From the NCBI GenBank assembly GCA_934277645.1, contig CAKQUX010000001.1, positions 124,001 to 188,000 on the forward strand: DNA of 64,000 bases, given 5' to 3'. The DNA is from an uncultured Clostridia bacterium (GTDB lineage Bacteria > Bacillota > Clostridia > Christensenellales > CAG-917). Every line of letters begins with the position of its first letter. The first letter of the stretch is position 1. The notes beneath the pieces are model-generated. The model was not told the DNA's origin and made no database searches. It was given only the letters and a program-made list of their open reading frames with translations. Both the position numbers and the translations under genes were made by a program. Shown here piece after piece: positions 24,666 through 33,398 of this stretch.

Positions 24666-27600
24666 TCATTCACGAATTACGTTGGCATTGCCACACGATT
24701 TGGCAAGATTGTCATAGCTAGCATCTCTCGGAAGATACAACGTTTGATGCGCCTCCCAATCGACAAAGCAGTCAAGGGCAACTTTTACATTTACGTCCGA
24801 AATTCTAAGCGATATAAGCGAATTGCAACCCTCGAATGCCGCAAAGCCGAAACTTTTAACAGCGTTGCCGTTTTGGATTTCAAACGAGTACAAGTAATCG
24901 GCGTCTTCAAACGCTTCGTCGGCAATCGAAAAACTGAGTTTCGGACTGTTTATAACAAAGGTTTCGACCAAGCTGTCTTCAAATGCCGCATTGTCGATTT
25001 CACCGCCGACGCCCGCTTCGAGAATAACGCTTTTTATGCTAGAATTTTTAAACGCTTCGCTTCCTATTTTTATTCTTCCGTTTGCATGAATTCTAAGCGT
25101 TCCTATCGTTGTGTTGTTTTTAAACGTTCCGCTGTCTATTTCTACGTTGTTTCCGTAGACTTCAACTGTATAACCGTTTTTCCAACTGTTACTTTCACCG
25201 AAAATATTCTTCGTAAGCGTTATATTCTCTCCGCCTCTGAAAATCACCGAACTTAAATTTCGGCAATTTTTAAAAGCGTATTTGCCGACGGACCTGATTT
25301 TAGTATTGACTTCGATTCCGACCACGTTGCTGTTTGCCAAAGCATAATCGCCGATTTCCATTATTGAACAAACTCTGCCGTCTACGTAAACGTTAGAATA
25401 AATATAGTTGCAATCTGCGTCTACCTTAACGAGTCTGAGTTCGTCCGTATAGCCGTATCTATAATATGCGCCTTCGCTTTGAAAATCATATTGTTCGCTA
25501 AGCGCATCCGTATATCTCGAATACGCAAAGTTGTCCGTGTACGACGCTCCAACCGACATTATTACGATAACGAATATCAAAAATACAAACGATGCGGTTT
25601 TAAGAACCGAATAAGTCTTTCTTATCTTTTTCAAGCCGCTTTTATAATAATAGTCGTTCGGACTTGCCGTTACGTTCTTTTCTTTGTAAAGCGCAAGTCG
25701 TTTAAACTTTATTTTGTCAAAAACTTTCGGGTTTACCAAAACGCATTCTACACAGCCGAGCACGGCAAACACTATCGAAGCGACGTATGCGCCGTAAGCC
25801 GCGGATACGCTTGCAGAGCCGAATTCACAGCCAAGCAACACGCCGTAAGACACTAAAAGGCATATCGGCAAAATCAAGGTGAACATAACCGACAATCTGA
25901 GTTTTTTGTCCGTTTTTATTAAATTCGATTTCGTTTTTTGCGTGTCGTTAAGCGAATTGATGTACGCTTGCGCCTTAGATTCTCCTTTCGCCTCGGCGGC
26001 TAATTTCGGATCGCTCTTTTGCGCTTTTCTCGCTAAATTTGCTTCTTGCTTTCTTGCAAGCGCCATACATCTTTGAATTTGCTTTTCGTTTGCAACCGCA
26101 AGAAAATTGACAAATTCGGGCATCTCCGAAATTTTAACAGGCGAATCGGCAAGTTCGGCATCCGTCGAAACTTTTGCTTTCGTCTTGATAAGATTCCAAT
26201 ATACGTCGGGCGTTTCGACGTTTGCGCCCATTCTGAGTCTTAAATAGTATTGCGCCGAGTCGAAGAATTTGCATTTTAAACAGCGATTTGCCATAGCCGA
26301 CAATTCTTCGTCAAGGTCAATCATATCGGACGGATAATATCTGATAATATGGTTAAAGACTTCAACCATATTTTCCGTGACGGACTCTTCGCCAAGCATT
26401 CCGTCAAGAACGGCGATAACTTCGGCTTTTTGTTGTTCGACCGAAAGATACTTCAAAAGATTCTCGAAGTCGGCAAAATCAAAGTGATCTTTTAGCGCAA
26501 CTTCTTTGCCGTATCTGCACTCTTCAGGCGGAACGTCCGACAACGTAGTCGTTCGTATAATTCCGCGAAGGCAGTTCACGTTGCCCTCGTCGAGTTTGAG
26601 GACTCTGAGAAAATATGCCTTAGCCAATGAAAACTGTCTTGCTTTCAAGGCAGACTTTGCAAATGCATAAAGATATTCGACGTGTGCGTCAACGTCCTTT
26701 GAATCTACGCCGCAAATGACTTTTTCAAAAATCACAGGATTTATTCTCGTGATTGCTTCTCTCATAAGTCTTGCAACGTTTGCGTCACGGTTTTCGTAAT
26801 TGTAAGGCAAAATCTTGTCTATAAGTTTTGCCGCCGCATCTTCGTTTATAGAAACGAGATTTTTTGCAAGTCCGTAGAAAACGTCGAGCATCGATTCGGC
26901 ATATTCTTTATTTGCGCAAGAAATTATTTTGTCGGCGGTTTCAAAGTCTTCAAAATTTACGACAGTCATAAATTCGGAAACCGATTTTTTGCGATATTTG
27001 ACAAAAAGCAAAAACGTCAACGCTTTGGCATTGTTAGGATTTGTCGCCAAAACTTCATCGAGCAACGCGCGAGCCTTATCGAAAAATTCGTTTTCGATGA
27101 GCCTTTCGATTGCCGTCATCTTTTTCTTTTCGTCGAGCGTCAAATCATAGCCGTCACCGTTATCGATTTTTTTGAGATTTACCGCAGCAAGTTTTACTTG
27201 CTTTGCCTTTTTGGCAACCGCATTTCTTTTTATTTCTATTTTTTCGACGCCGCCTGCCGCAGTCGTTTCTTCGATAATCTTAGCAATATGGCGTTCTAGG
27301 TCACCGTAAAAAGTCTTTTTGCCGCCGTCAAGGCATTGCCTTACTTTGAGCGCACTCGGCAAAAGTGACGGATTGCACTTTTCATAAACAACGATAAGGC
27401 TGTTTGAGTGTTTATCGCCGTTTGCAACCATTCTTGCGTATCTCGCCCACTCGTTTTTCATCCAAGTAGACGAAAAATATTCAGGCTTTTGACCGTAGAC
27501 TATCATAATTCTTGCCGACATCAAAGCCGCATATATGTAAGGTTCGTATTGTTCAGAAACCTTGTCACGCAAACTCTCGCGGCTGAAAAATACTCGATAG

Positions 27601-28178
27601 CCGAGTCCCGTCAAATGCGTATAAAGATTTTGCGCTTCGTAGCTGTCGGGTGTGCGTTCAAGTCCGTTGTCGCGGTCGGAATCTTTGAAACAGATAAATA
27701 TATCGTAAGGTTTTTCACGGCTTGCCTTTTCAAGCCATTCTTTCCTTATATTTTCGATTTTTTGCGCTTGTTCGACATAGTTTTGTCTAACGGCGCCGTC
27801 AGACAATTCGACGGCTTTCAAATAGTCTTCGTCGTTTAAAAAGTTCTTGTCGGAAATTCTTTGACAGGTAGGCACTTTTTTGTCTTCAAGCAAGTCGTTG
27901 ACGTAAATAATGCCGTTCTTTGCCAAAGCTCTGCCCCAATAGGCCTCATGACAAGCGTCGTCTTGCGACAAGACAAGCGAAAAGTTGTCTATCGCGTCTT
28001 CAAATTCCCCTTTACGCAAATCGTCGAACGCAGAAACAAGCAGAATATCGTTTTGCGATTTTGTTCTGCCGTCCTGAAATTTAGCTCCGCATGCTTGGCA
28101 AGTGTAAACGCTTCCGTCAAACTCCAACGGACCGCCGCATACTTTGCATATAAGTTTTATAAACTTTTCGTCTGCCAT
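24666..28178 (-). CDS. Zinc-ribbon, TPR, TIR, membrane and leucine-rich repeat protein
   Basis: A 1170-residue multidomain protein. Order: zinc ribbon (C11, C14, C27, C30); a helical TPR-like segment (45-150); a TIR domain (157-300) with first strand YDIFICFKDSD, BB-loop region FFSRESLRDKV and the putative catalytic Glu243 in STWMKNEW, which matches the position of the NADase glutamate of TIR enzymes; long TPR-like repeats (340-700); two or three membrane spans (about 775-835 and 880-900); and an outside or lumenal C-terminus of BspA-type LRR_5 repeats. It could sense through the repeats and cleave NAD or signal through TIR. It lies between the Snf7-like gene (246-base structured gap) and the AAA gene (42 bases). 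Function is inferred from domains. Confidence 0.85.
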   Translation of the reverse strand: MADEKFIKLICKVCGGPLEFDGSVYTCQACGAKFQDGRTKSQNDILLVSAFDDLRKGEFEDAIDNFSLVLSQDDACHEAYWGRALAKNGIIYVNDLLEDKKVPTCQRISDKNFLNDEDYLKAVELSDGAVRQNYVEQAQKIENIRKEWLEKASREKPYDIFICFKDSDRDNGLERTPDSYEAQNLYTHLTGLGYRVFFSRESLRDKVSEQYEPYIYAALMSARIMIVYGQKPEYFSSTWMKNEWARYARMVANGDKHSNSLIVVYEKCNPSLLPSALKVRQCLDGGKKTFYGDLERHIAKIIEETTAAGGVEKIEIKRNAVAKKAKQVKLAAVNLKKIDNGDGYDLTLDEKKKMTAIERLIENEFFDKARALLDEVLATNPNNAKALTFLLFVKYRKKSVSEFMTVVNFEDFETADKIISCANKEYAESMLDVFYGLAKNLVSINEDAAAKLIDKILPYNYENRDANVARLMREAITRINPVIFEKVICGVDSKDVDAHVEYLYAFAKSALKARQFSLAKAYFLRVLKLDEGNVNCLRGIIRTTTLSDVPPEECRYGKEVALKDHFDFADFENLLKYLSVEQQKAEVIAVLDGMLGEESVTENMVEVFNHIIRYYPSDMIDLDEELSAMANRCLKCKFFDSAQYYLRLRMGANVETPDVYWNLIKTKAKVSTDAELADSPVKISEMPEFVNFLAVANEKQIQRCMALARKQEANLARKAQKSDPKLAAEAKGESKAQAYINSLNDTQKTKSNLIKTDKKLRLSVMFTLILPICLLVSYGVLLGCEFGSASVSAAYGAYVASIVFAVLGCVECVLVNPKVFDKIKFKRLALYKEKNVTASPNDYYYKSGLKKIRKTYSVLKTASFVFLIFVIVIMSVGASYTDNFAYSRYTDALSEQYDFQSEGAYYRYGYTDELRLVKVDADCNYIYSNVYVDGRVCSIMEIGDYALANSNVVGIEVNTKIRSVGKYAFKNCRNLSSVIFRGGENITLTKNIFGESNSWKNGYTVEVYGNNVEIDSGTFKNNTTIGTLRIHANGRIKIGSEAFKNSSIKSVILEAGVGGEIDNAAFEDSLVETFVINSPKLSFSIADEAFEDADYLYSFEIQNGNAVKSFGFAAFEGCNSLISLRISDVNVKVALDCFVDWEAHQTLYLPRDASYDNLAKSCGNANVIRE

Positions 28179-28424
28179 TTGCTTTTCCTTTCTTTAATTA
28201 CGAATAAAAATTCCACTTCTCAAAGGCAATATACCTTTGTCTTAAAACAATTTGCGGCAGTTTTTGTTAGCCGCTTTTGCGCTTTGTTCCGCCCATTTCA
28301 GGCGAAACAAAACTTAAAAACTTTGATTTAATACTAATGTTTTAAACTCCAAACCTTAAACTCTAAAACGTTTTTAATTCAAACGTCGAAATCAAAACGC
28401 ATCAGAGAATAAAGCATTTAAGAA
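28179..28424 (-). promoter_or_regulatory. Structured gap inside the ESCRT-like/TIR operon
   Basis: Three short hairpins follow one another: CAAAGG/CCTTTG (28221-28239), GCGGC/GCCGC (28254-28274) and TGTTCCGCC/GGCGAAACA (about 28284-28308, one bulge). None has a strong U-tract on the minus strand. They may attenuate expression or mark RNA processing between the filament genes and the TIR gene; no clear promoter is seen. Confidence 0.4.
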
Positions 28425-29027
28425 TTAGTCGTTGATGATTTTGTTCTTTTCCTTTGCGATTTCGTCAGCAAGGCTCGAAATGCCGCTTGTAGTTCCGCCT
28501 GTAGGAAGAACCGTTCCGCTGATTTTTGCGCGGGCGGCATCTATCATAGGACGAACCGATGCGATTTCTTCACTGCTTCTAGCCTTGTTCGCAGGGTTTG
28601 ACGTGCGCATTGCGCCTGCCATAGCCTTTTGAGAAATTTTGATATTTCTCATATACTTGCTGATTTTAACGTTTGCCTTTTGAATTTTCTTGATGTCAGG
28701 CATTTTAGCCTTGTTGCCGGCCATCTTGTCCAAGGCATTTATTGCCATAGCCATATTTTGAGCAATCGAGTTTGAAACGTTGATAATGTCAAAGTTTGCT
28801 TTCGTTTGCGTAAGCGAACTAATGACGTCGTTAAGCTCCATAAGTGCGCTGACGGCTACGTCGTAACTGCCTTGGTCACCGTTGATTTCCGCTTGAGCCG
28901 CAATGTTCGCATACTCTTGTCTTTTGGCGGTAAGTTCGTTGATTTGGTCGTTAAAGACTTGCATTTGCTCGTCTCTTTCCATTTGAGCCATAATTTCTTT
29001 TTCTGTTTTTGATTTGTAGAAAGCCAT
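28425..29027 (-). CDS. Snf7/ESCRT-III-like helical protein
   Basis: A 200-residue, almost wholly helical protein without membrane span. Its first two thirds follow the ESCRT-III/PspA plan: a first long helix (INELTAKRQEYANIAAQAEI), a tight turn at NGDQGSY, a second long helix (VAVSALMELNDVISSLTQTK and onward to MAINALDKMAG), then shorter helices and a flexible Gly/Ser/Thr-rich part with a final amphipathic helix (ISSLADEIAKEKNKII), where ESCRT-III proteins carry their MIT-interacting motif. The length equals CHMP/Snf7 proteins. Sequence identity is low, so the assignment rests on pattern, length and the Vps4-like gene in the same operon. A general coiled-coil protein is the alternative. Confidence 0.6.
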   Translation of the reverse strand: MAFYKSKTEKEIMAQMERDEQMQVFNDQINELTAKRQEYANIAAQAEINGDQGSYDVAVSALMELNDVISSLTQTKANFDIINVSNSIAQNMAMAINALDKMAGNKAKMPDIKKIQKANVKISKYMRNIKISQKAMAGAMRTSNPANKARSSEEIASVRPMIDAARAKISGTVLPTGGTTSGISSLADEIAKEKNKIIND

Positions 29028-29029
29028 TA

Positions 29030-30052
29030 TTAGTTTTCCTCCTCGATTTTTGTTGTGACTATTTTGTCCTCTTCAACTTCCCCACCGTTTCCGAGCGTAT
29101 CGATATCTTTTGCGATACTCTTTGCATTTCTTTTTGCCATCAACTCTTCTTTGTATCTGAGCGCTTCGTTGTCGATAGGCGCGCTTACTTCACCGAAGCT
29201 GTTGATTTTTGTCTGATTGTTTTCGATTTTAGGAATAAGCGACTTTAAGTCGTCTTCCATTTTCTTTAAAGTCGCAACCGCTCTTTCAGGTTCGGCGATA
29301 ACTTTTTTAAGGTCGTCGATTTTGAGATATGCTTTCGCTTTGGCAAGTTCGGTCATCGAGAAATCGGACGCAATGATTTTTTCGCCGACAAGGTTTGCAA
29401 TCATATCGAGCAAATCGCTGCAAAAACTGTAATTGCGATAGGTATTGTTCGTTGCGGCAAGTTTGACTTTCACCGCCTTGACCTTGCTTACGAGATTACC
29501 GATTTTTCTCTCGTTTTCCTCTTCCATAATCTGGTCGTCGAGTTCTTTGATATCGCGTTCGAGATTTGCCATTTCGCCTTCTAAACGTTTTTCGTTTTTG
29601 CGATATTCTGCCTGAATTTCTTTAAGCTCGTAAAGTTTGCTCTCCAAATTGCGTCTTGCTCTCGACTCGTTCTTCTTTTTGATGTCTTCCGAAGCGATTT
29701 GCGCGTCTACGTCGCCGCCGAGAACAGCCGACCATTTGTCTATCGTATAATCGAGGTCGTCTACGCTTGATTCAAGTCTTCCGCTAAGGTTTGACTTGAA
29801 TTGAATTTTTACGTCGTCTATTTGTTCGATAGCCGTAGCATAAAAACTTTGTACGTCCTCATCGCCGGTTCCGACAACTTCTTCAAAGTTCTTCAAAAGG
29901 CTGACCAGTTTATCGCGAACGCTTTTTATCGTATCGGCGTTAAGGTCAGGATTGTATCTTTTTTTATCGACGTCGAAAATAAGCCCTTGAAGTTTCTTTG
30001 CGACCTCGTCTCTCAATGAGTTGTTTGCTTTTACAGATGGTTTGTATTTCAT
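29030..30052 (-). CDS. Coiled-coil protein, possible second ESCRT-III-like component
   Basis: A 340-residue helical protein. An N-terminal helical part (1-110) is followed by a long charged coiled coil (about 125-210, SKLYELKEIQAEYRKNEKRL and onward), a cysteine-containing helix (NTYRNYSFCSDLLDMIANLV), another helix and an acidic tail ending IEEEN. The helix-turn-helix layout from residue 130 resembles an ESCRT-III core with an N-terminal extension, but no family was recognised with certainty. It starts 15 bases after the SPFH gene and ends 2 bases before the Snf7-like gene, so the three products are made together. Confidence 0.6.
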   Translation of the reverse strand: MKYKPSVKANNSLRDEVAKKLQGLIFDVDKKRYNPDLNADTIKSVRDKLVSLLKNFEEVVGTGDEDVQSFYATAIEQIDDVKIQFKSNLSGRLESSVDDLDYTIDKWSAVLGGDVDAQIASEDIKKKNESRARRNLESKLYELKEIQAEYRKNEKRLEGEMANLERDIKELDDQIMEEENERKIGNLVSKVKAVKVKLAATNNTYRNYSFCSDLLDMIANLVGEKIIASDFSMTELAKAKAYLKIDDLKKVIAEPERAVATLKKMEDDLKSLIPKIENNQTKINSFGEVSAPIDNEALRYKEELMAKRNAKSIAKDIDTLGNGGEVEEDKIVTTKIEEEN

Positions 30053-30067
30053 TGTCTTTTGTCCCCC

Positions 30068-30721
30068 TTAGCCGATGGCGTTTTTGATTCTGAGCAAATC
30101 TTCTTCCGGAATAAATATTTTTGCCGTAAGTGAATTTACTTTTATGCCCATATCTTTAACAATGTTTTCGTCATTGATTTTTTCGACGATTTTGTCGCGC
30201 ATTTCTTCGGTGTTTGCGGTCATTTCAAAAACCGAAATTTCCGTTCCCGCAAAAAGCGAACTAAGCGCGTCCATAGCCGTCATTTGAAGCGACGACAAAA
30301 CTCTTTTTTTGATATCGTCAAGCGTTATCGACGAGCCGAATTTAAAGCTGTTTATAAACGCTCTGTCGTTTACGACTTCGAATACGCATTCGCCGTTTGC
30401 GCCGACTCTGTATGCCTGTTCGAGTTTATCGTTTTTGACTTGAACGTCACCGACGCCCCACAAAATTCTCGGGAACAAAGTGTTGACAAACGCAACCTGA
30501 ATTTGCTTTTTGAGATAACTCTTATCCTTCGACAAAAGCTCGTAAATCTTTGCCTCAACGCAAGTCTTGGCAATGAGTTCGAGCTTTTCGTCTATGTAAA
30601 CGTATGCCTTGTATTGTCTAGGCACCGTCAGATAGACGTCCTTCGTAAGCTCGACAGGTTCTGCAAATTGAACGATAAGATTTTCGTCCTTAATAGGTTC
30701 CAATACTAATTTCTTTCCCAT
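30068..30721 (-). CDS. SPFH/band 7-like protein (YdjI-like)
   Basis: A 217-residue protein without obvious membrane segment. The middle part, with GVGDVQVKNDKLEQAYRVGA, a following beta-sheet (CVFEVVNDRAFINSF) and helices leading to MGIKVNSLTAKIFIPEE, matches the SPFH domain of the YdjI/virion-core-protein type, in which LRAFG, DPKKF and YGIEV occur at the same points. In Bacillus subtilis YdjI works with the PspA homologue YdjF at stressed membranes; here the protein is next to ESCRT-III-like genes, the same family theme. It lies 2 bases behind the XRE regulator gene. Confidence 0.75.
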   Translation of the reverse strand: MGKKLVLEPIKDENLIVQFAEPVELTKDVYLTVPRQYKAYVYIDEKLELIAKTCVEAKIYELLSKDKSYLKKQIQVAFVNTLFPRILWGVGDVQVKNDKLEQAYRVGANGECVFEVVNDRAFINSFKFGSSITLDDIKKRVLSSLQMTAMDALSSLFAGTEISVFEMTANTEEMRDKIVEKINDENIVKDMGIKVNSLTAKIFIPEEDLLRIKNAIG

Positions 30722-30723
30722 AA

Positions 30724-31083
30724 CTACTCCTTAACTTCGTTAAGTTTAATAACTTGACAAATACGTTCAATCGTTTCGTCGTCAAGTCCCTCTTTTGCAA
30801 CCGCATAAATTACGCTTTTTCTACTCTCGTCAAGCGATGCCAAATCGAGTTTCATATTTTCAAGTGACATAGCAAGTGCCTTGGTCATCTTTTCTTCGTC
30901 TTCAGAAGTCAATTTATAATTGGCTCTTAAGGAATCGCAAAGATTATCGGGTACGTTTCGTTTACCGTTTTCGATAGCTGAAAGATAAGACGCGGAAATA
31001 CCCAATTTTTCCGACATATCCTTTGCGCTATCGCCACAGTTAATACGAATAATTCTAAGAATTTTACCGAATTCCGTTATCAT
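30724..31083 (-). CDS. XRE-family transcriptional regulator
   Basis: A 119-residue protein with an N-terminal Cro/C1-type helix-turn-helix (AKDMSEKLGISASYLSAIE followed by NGKRNVP) and a helical C-terminal half of about 60 residues that may dimerise or sense. It is the first gene after the promoter at 31124-31152, with an AAAGGAGA site, and is tightly coupled to the SPFH gene. Autoregulation of the seven-gene operon is the simplest reading. Confidence 0.85.
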   Translation of the reverse strand: MITEFGKILRIIRINCGDSAKDMSEKLGISASYLSAIENGKRNVPDNLCDSLRANYKLTSEDEEKMTKALAMSLENMKLDLASLDESRKSVIYAVAKEGLDDETIERICQVIKLNEVKE

Positions 31084-31123
31084 ACTATATTCTCCTTTAT
31101 TAGATTACTGTTTTACTATGGTC

Positions 31124-31152
31124 ATTATAACACCTTAAAAATAATTCGTCAA
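31124..31152 (-). promoter_or_regulatory. Strong promoter of the ESCRT-like/TIR operon
   Basis: On the minus strand TTGACG (31147-31152) and TATAAT (31124-31129) are spaced by exactly 17 bases, near the sigma-A consensus, about 40 bases upstream of the XRE gene. A strong promoter of a defence-like operon normally needs a repressor, fitting the XRE gene. Confidence 0.85.
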
Positions 31153-31790
31153 GAGATGTAACAAAAATTTACAAAGATTTTTTACATTTTTTGTGAAGAA
31201 TTTTGGCAAGATATGCGACACGTCTTTAATGCAATCGTAATTATAGTACGTAAATAAAGTTTTAAATGAGCATAAAACGTATGAGACTATTTTTCAATCG
31301 GCGAAAAAGTCAATTTTTATCGTTTTGGCGTTGGCTTTTGATATTCGTTTTGGCATTCCGTTTTAGCGAAACTTAGCCGTCATAACTAATCAAAAACACA
31401 CTAAATTAGTTGGTAGGTTGTTTTGGGCGTTATGTTTTGATATTCCGCTTTCGGTATTTCGTTTTTATATTGCGTTTAGCGTTCCGTTTTAACGGAACTT
31501 AGCTGTAATAGCGTATTTTAAAAGCCGACAATAGTCGGCTTTTAGGTTTATTGTTTAAATATAATTAAAACAAGCTGCATATCAAACTGTTTAGCAAAAA
31601 CTTGCAATCATAAAAGTATGCTTAATAAAAAGCTATTAAAGACTCCGCTGTTGATATAATCGCTTTTTTACTCTTGCTTTAATACTCTAACTTTTAATAA
31701 TTACTTTATACGGTTACTCTTACTGTTACTTTTGCTGTTACTTTCTACGATATCTTTACCCTTGCTTTTTACAGTTGATTTTTATCGTAT
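31153..31790. repeat. Intergenic region with degenerate direct repeats and a terminator
   Basis: A segment of about 55 bases at 31334-31385 (TTTGATATTCG ... CCGTTTTAGCGAAACTTAGCCG) returns in degenerate form at 31432-31509. A terminator with stem AAAAGCCGAC / GTCGGCTTTT at 31520-31543 is bidirectional and probably ends the Sel1-repeat transcript. The remainder (31544-31790) is AT-rich with short TTACT-type repeats and no gene. Confidence 0.65.
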
Positions 31791-33398
31791 CTACTTTTTC
31801 TTTGCTTCAAGTTTCTTTAAAGCGGCTTTTGCCTCTTTGTGTCCGCCTTCTATTGCCTTTTCAAACCAGGCTTTTGCTTCTTTCAAATTCTTTTCAGTGC
31901 CGATAGCGTCACGGCAACAAAGTCCTAAACGATAGCATGCATTATAGCTGTTGTGCGATGCAAGCTCGTACCACTTATACGCCGTTTCGCCGTTCTTTTT
32001 GACGCCCAATCCCCTTTCAAAAAGAGTTCCCATTGCGCATTGCGCTTCGGCATTACGTTGTTCGGCGGCTTTGTAATAATAATTCGCCGCCTTTTTATAA
32101 TCAACTTTAACACCTGCGCCGTTTTCGTAAGCAATGCCGAGTTTATAATATGCAAGCGGATTTTTTTGCTTGACAAACTCGTTATATATGGCAATCGCCT
32201 TTTTTTCGTCCTTATCTACGCCTTTGCCTGACATCAAGCAATCCGCCAAAGCAAGTTTCGCATAAGCCGTGCCGAAATCGCCGTCAACGGGCGGATTCTT
32301 TTCAGACGCTTTTTTAAACCATTCATAAGCCGATTCGTCGCTTTGTTCGACTCCGAGTCCCGTCTGATAATAGACCGCAAGTTTGCATTGAGCGGCGGCG
32401 TCACCGCTTGTCGCCGCTTTTTCCATCCATTTCGCGGCATTTGAATAGTTTTTCTTTGTGCCTATTCCGCTGTCATAGCAATTTGCCAAATAATACTCCG
32501 CGCCGTGGTTTCCCTGCAATGCGGACTTTTCATACCAATAGAACGCCTTTTCCATATCTTCGGAAACGCCATTGCCGAGTCTGTAACAATTCGCAAGTTG
32601 AAGTTGAGCCTCCGCGCTTCCCATTTCAGCCGCTTTCGCAAAAAACTCCGCGGCTTGCTTTAAGTTTGCACTGACGCCACTGCCCGTGAGATACATCGTT
32701 CCGAGCTGGATTTGCGCGTCGGTTACACCCTTGTTTGCCGCAAGCGTATAATAAGTAAGCGCAGTATTAAGATTTTTTTTCACGCCAAATCCGCACGAAT
32801 AAAACTTGGCAAGCGCAAATTCCGCTTCGCCGTCGTCCTGTTTTGAAGACTGCTCATAAAACGCAACGGAGAGTTTTGGATTTTTTTTGACTATATCGCC
32901 GATTGCGTAGCTTTCGCCGAGTTTTTTAAGAGCTTCCGAAAGTCCGAGTTTTGCGGCTTTTTCATACAATTCGACCGCTTGCTTAACGTTCTTTTTGACG
33001 CCGTTTCCGTTTTCATAGCATAAGCCAAGCATATAATCGGCTACCGCATAGCCTTCACTTGCCGCCTCGCTAAAAATTTGAAATGCCTTGGCGTCATCTT
33101 TTTCGACGCCGTAACCGTCAAGATAAAACTTGCCGAGCATAGTTTTAAAACGAACGTCGTCGCTTTTTGAACTCAAAATTTTTGCTATTTGCGCAGGTTT
33201 GACGTCGTTTGATTGTCTGACGACAAAGCGACAATAAGCATAGGCAAAATCGTCCGACTTTCCCTTGCTCTTTTCGAGTTCGGTTGCAACTTTATCTATA
33301 TCGTCACCGTAATAATCGACTACAACGCAACCTTCCTCACATAGTTCTAAGTATTCCTTGGCGTCTTCCGCCGCTTTACTTTCATAAGTGAATTCCAT
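31791..33398 (-). CDS. Sel1-repeat (SEL1-like TPR) protein
   Basis: A 535-residue soluble protein built of about twelve Sel1-like repeats of 36 residues, each with the pattern AxxxLGxxYxxGxGVxKDxxKAxxWYEKAA (for example YMLGLCYENGNGVKKNVKQA). The N-terminal 100 residues and a short Lys-rich tail lie outside the repeats. Such proteins are scaffolds for protein-protein contacts. It lacks a signal peptide. The gene stands alone, after the ESCRT-like operon in map order but transcribed towards it; whether it belongs to that system is unknown. Confidence 0.9.
   Translation of the reverse strand: MEFTYESKAAEDAKEYLELCEEGCVVVDYYGDDIDKVATELEKSKGKSDDFAYAYCRFVVRQSNDVKPAQIAKILSSKSDDVRFKTMLGKFYLDGYGVEKDDAKAFQIFSEAASEGYAVADYMLGLCYENGNGVKKNVKQAVELYEKAAKLGLSEALKKLGESYAIGDIVKKNPKLSVAFYEQSSKQDDGEAEFALAKFYSCGFGVKKNLNTALTYYTLAANKGVTDAQIQLGTMYLTGSGVSANLKQAAEFFAKAAEMGSAEAQLQLANCYRLGNGVSEDMEKAFYWYEKSALQGNHGAEYYLANCYDSGIGTKKNYSNAAKWMEKAATSGDAAAQCKLAVYYQTGLGVEQSDESAYEWFKKASEKNPPVDGDFGTAYAKLALADCLMSGKGVDKDEKKAIAIYNEFVKQKNPLAYYKLGIAYENGAGVKVDYKKAANYYYKAAEQRNAEAQCAMGTLFERGLGVKKNGETAYKWYELASHNSYNACYRLGLCCRDAIGTEKNLKEAKAWFEKAIEGGHKEAKAALKKLEAKKK

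Noticed and set aside
24042..25256. Plus-strand open frame of 404 codons
   Set aside because: It is antisense to the AAA and TIR-LRR genes and its product has the composition of a mirror frame.
28425..29027. Alternative reading as toxic-anion resistance (TelA) or phage tail protein
   Set aside because: Length, helix layout and the Vps4-like and SPFH genes in the same operon fit the Snf7/PspA plan better, although sequence similarity is low.
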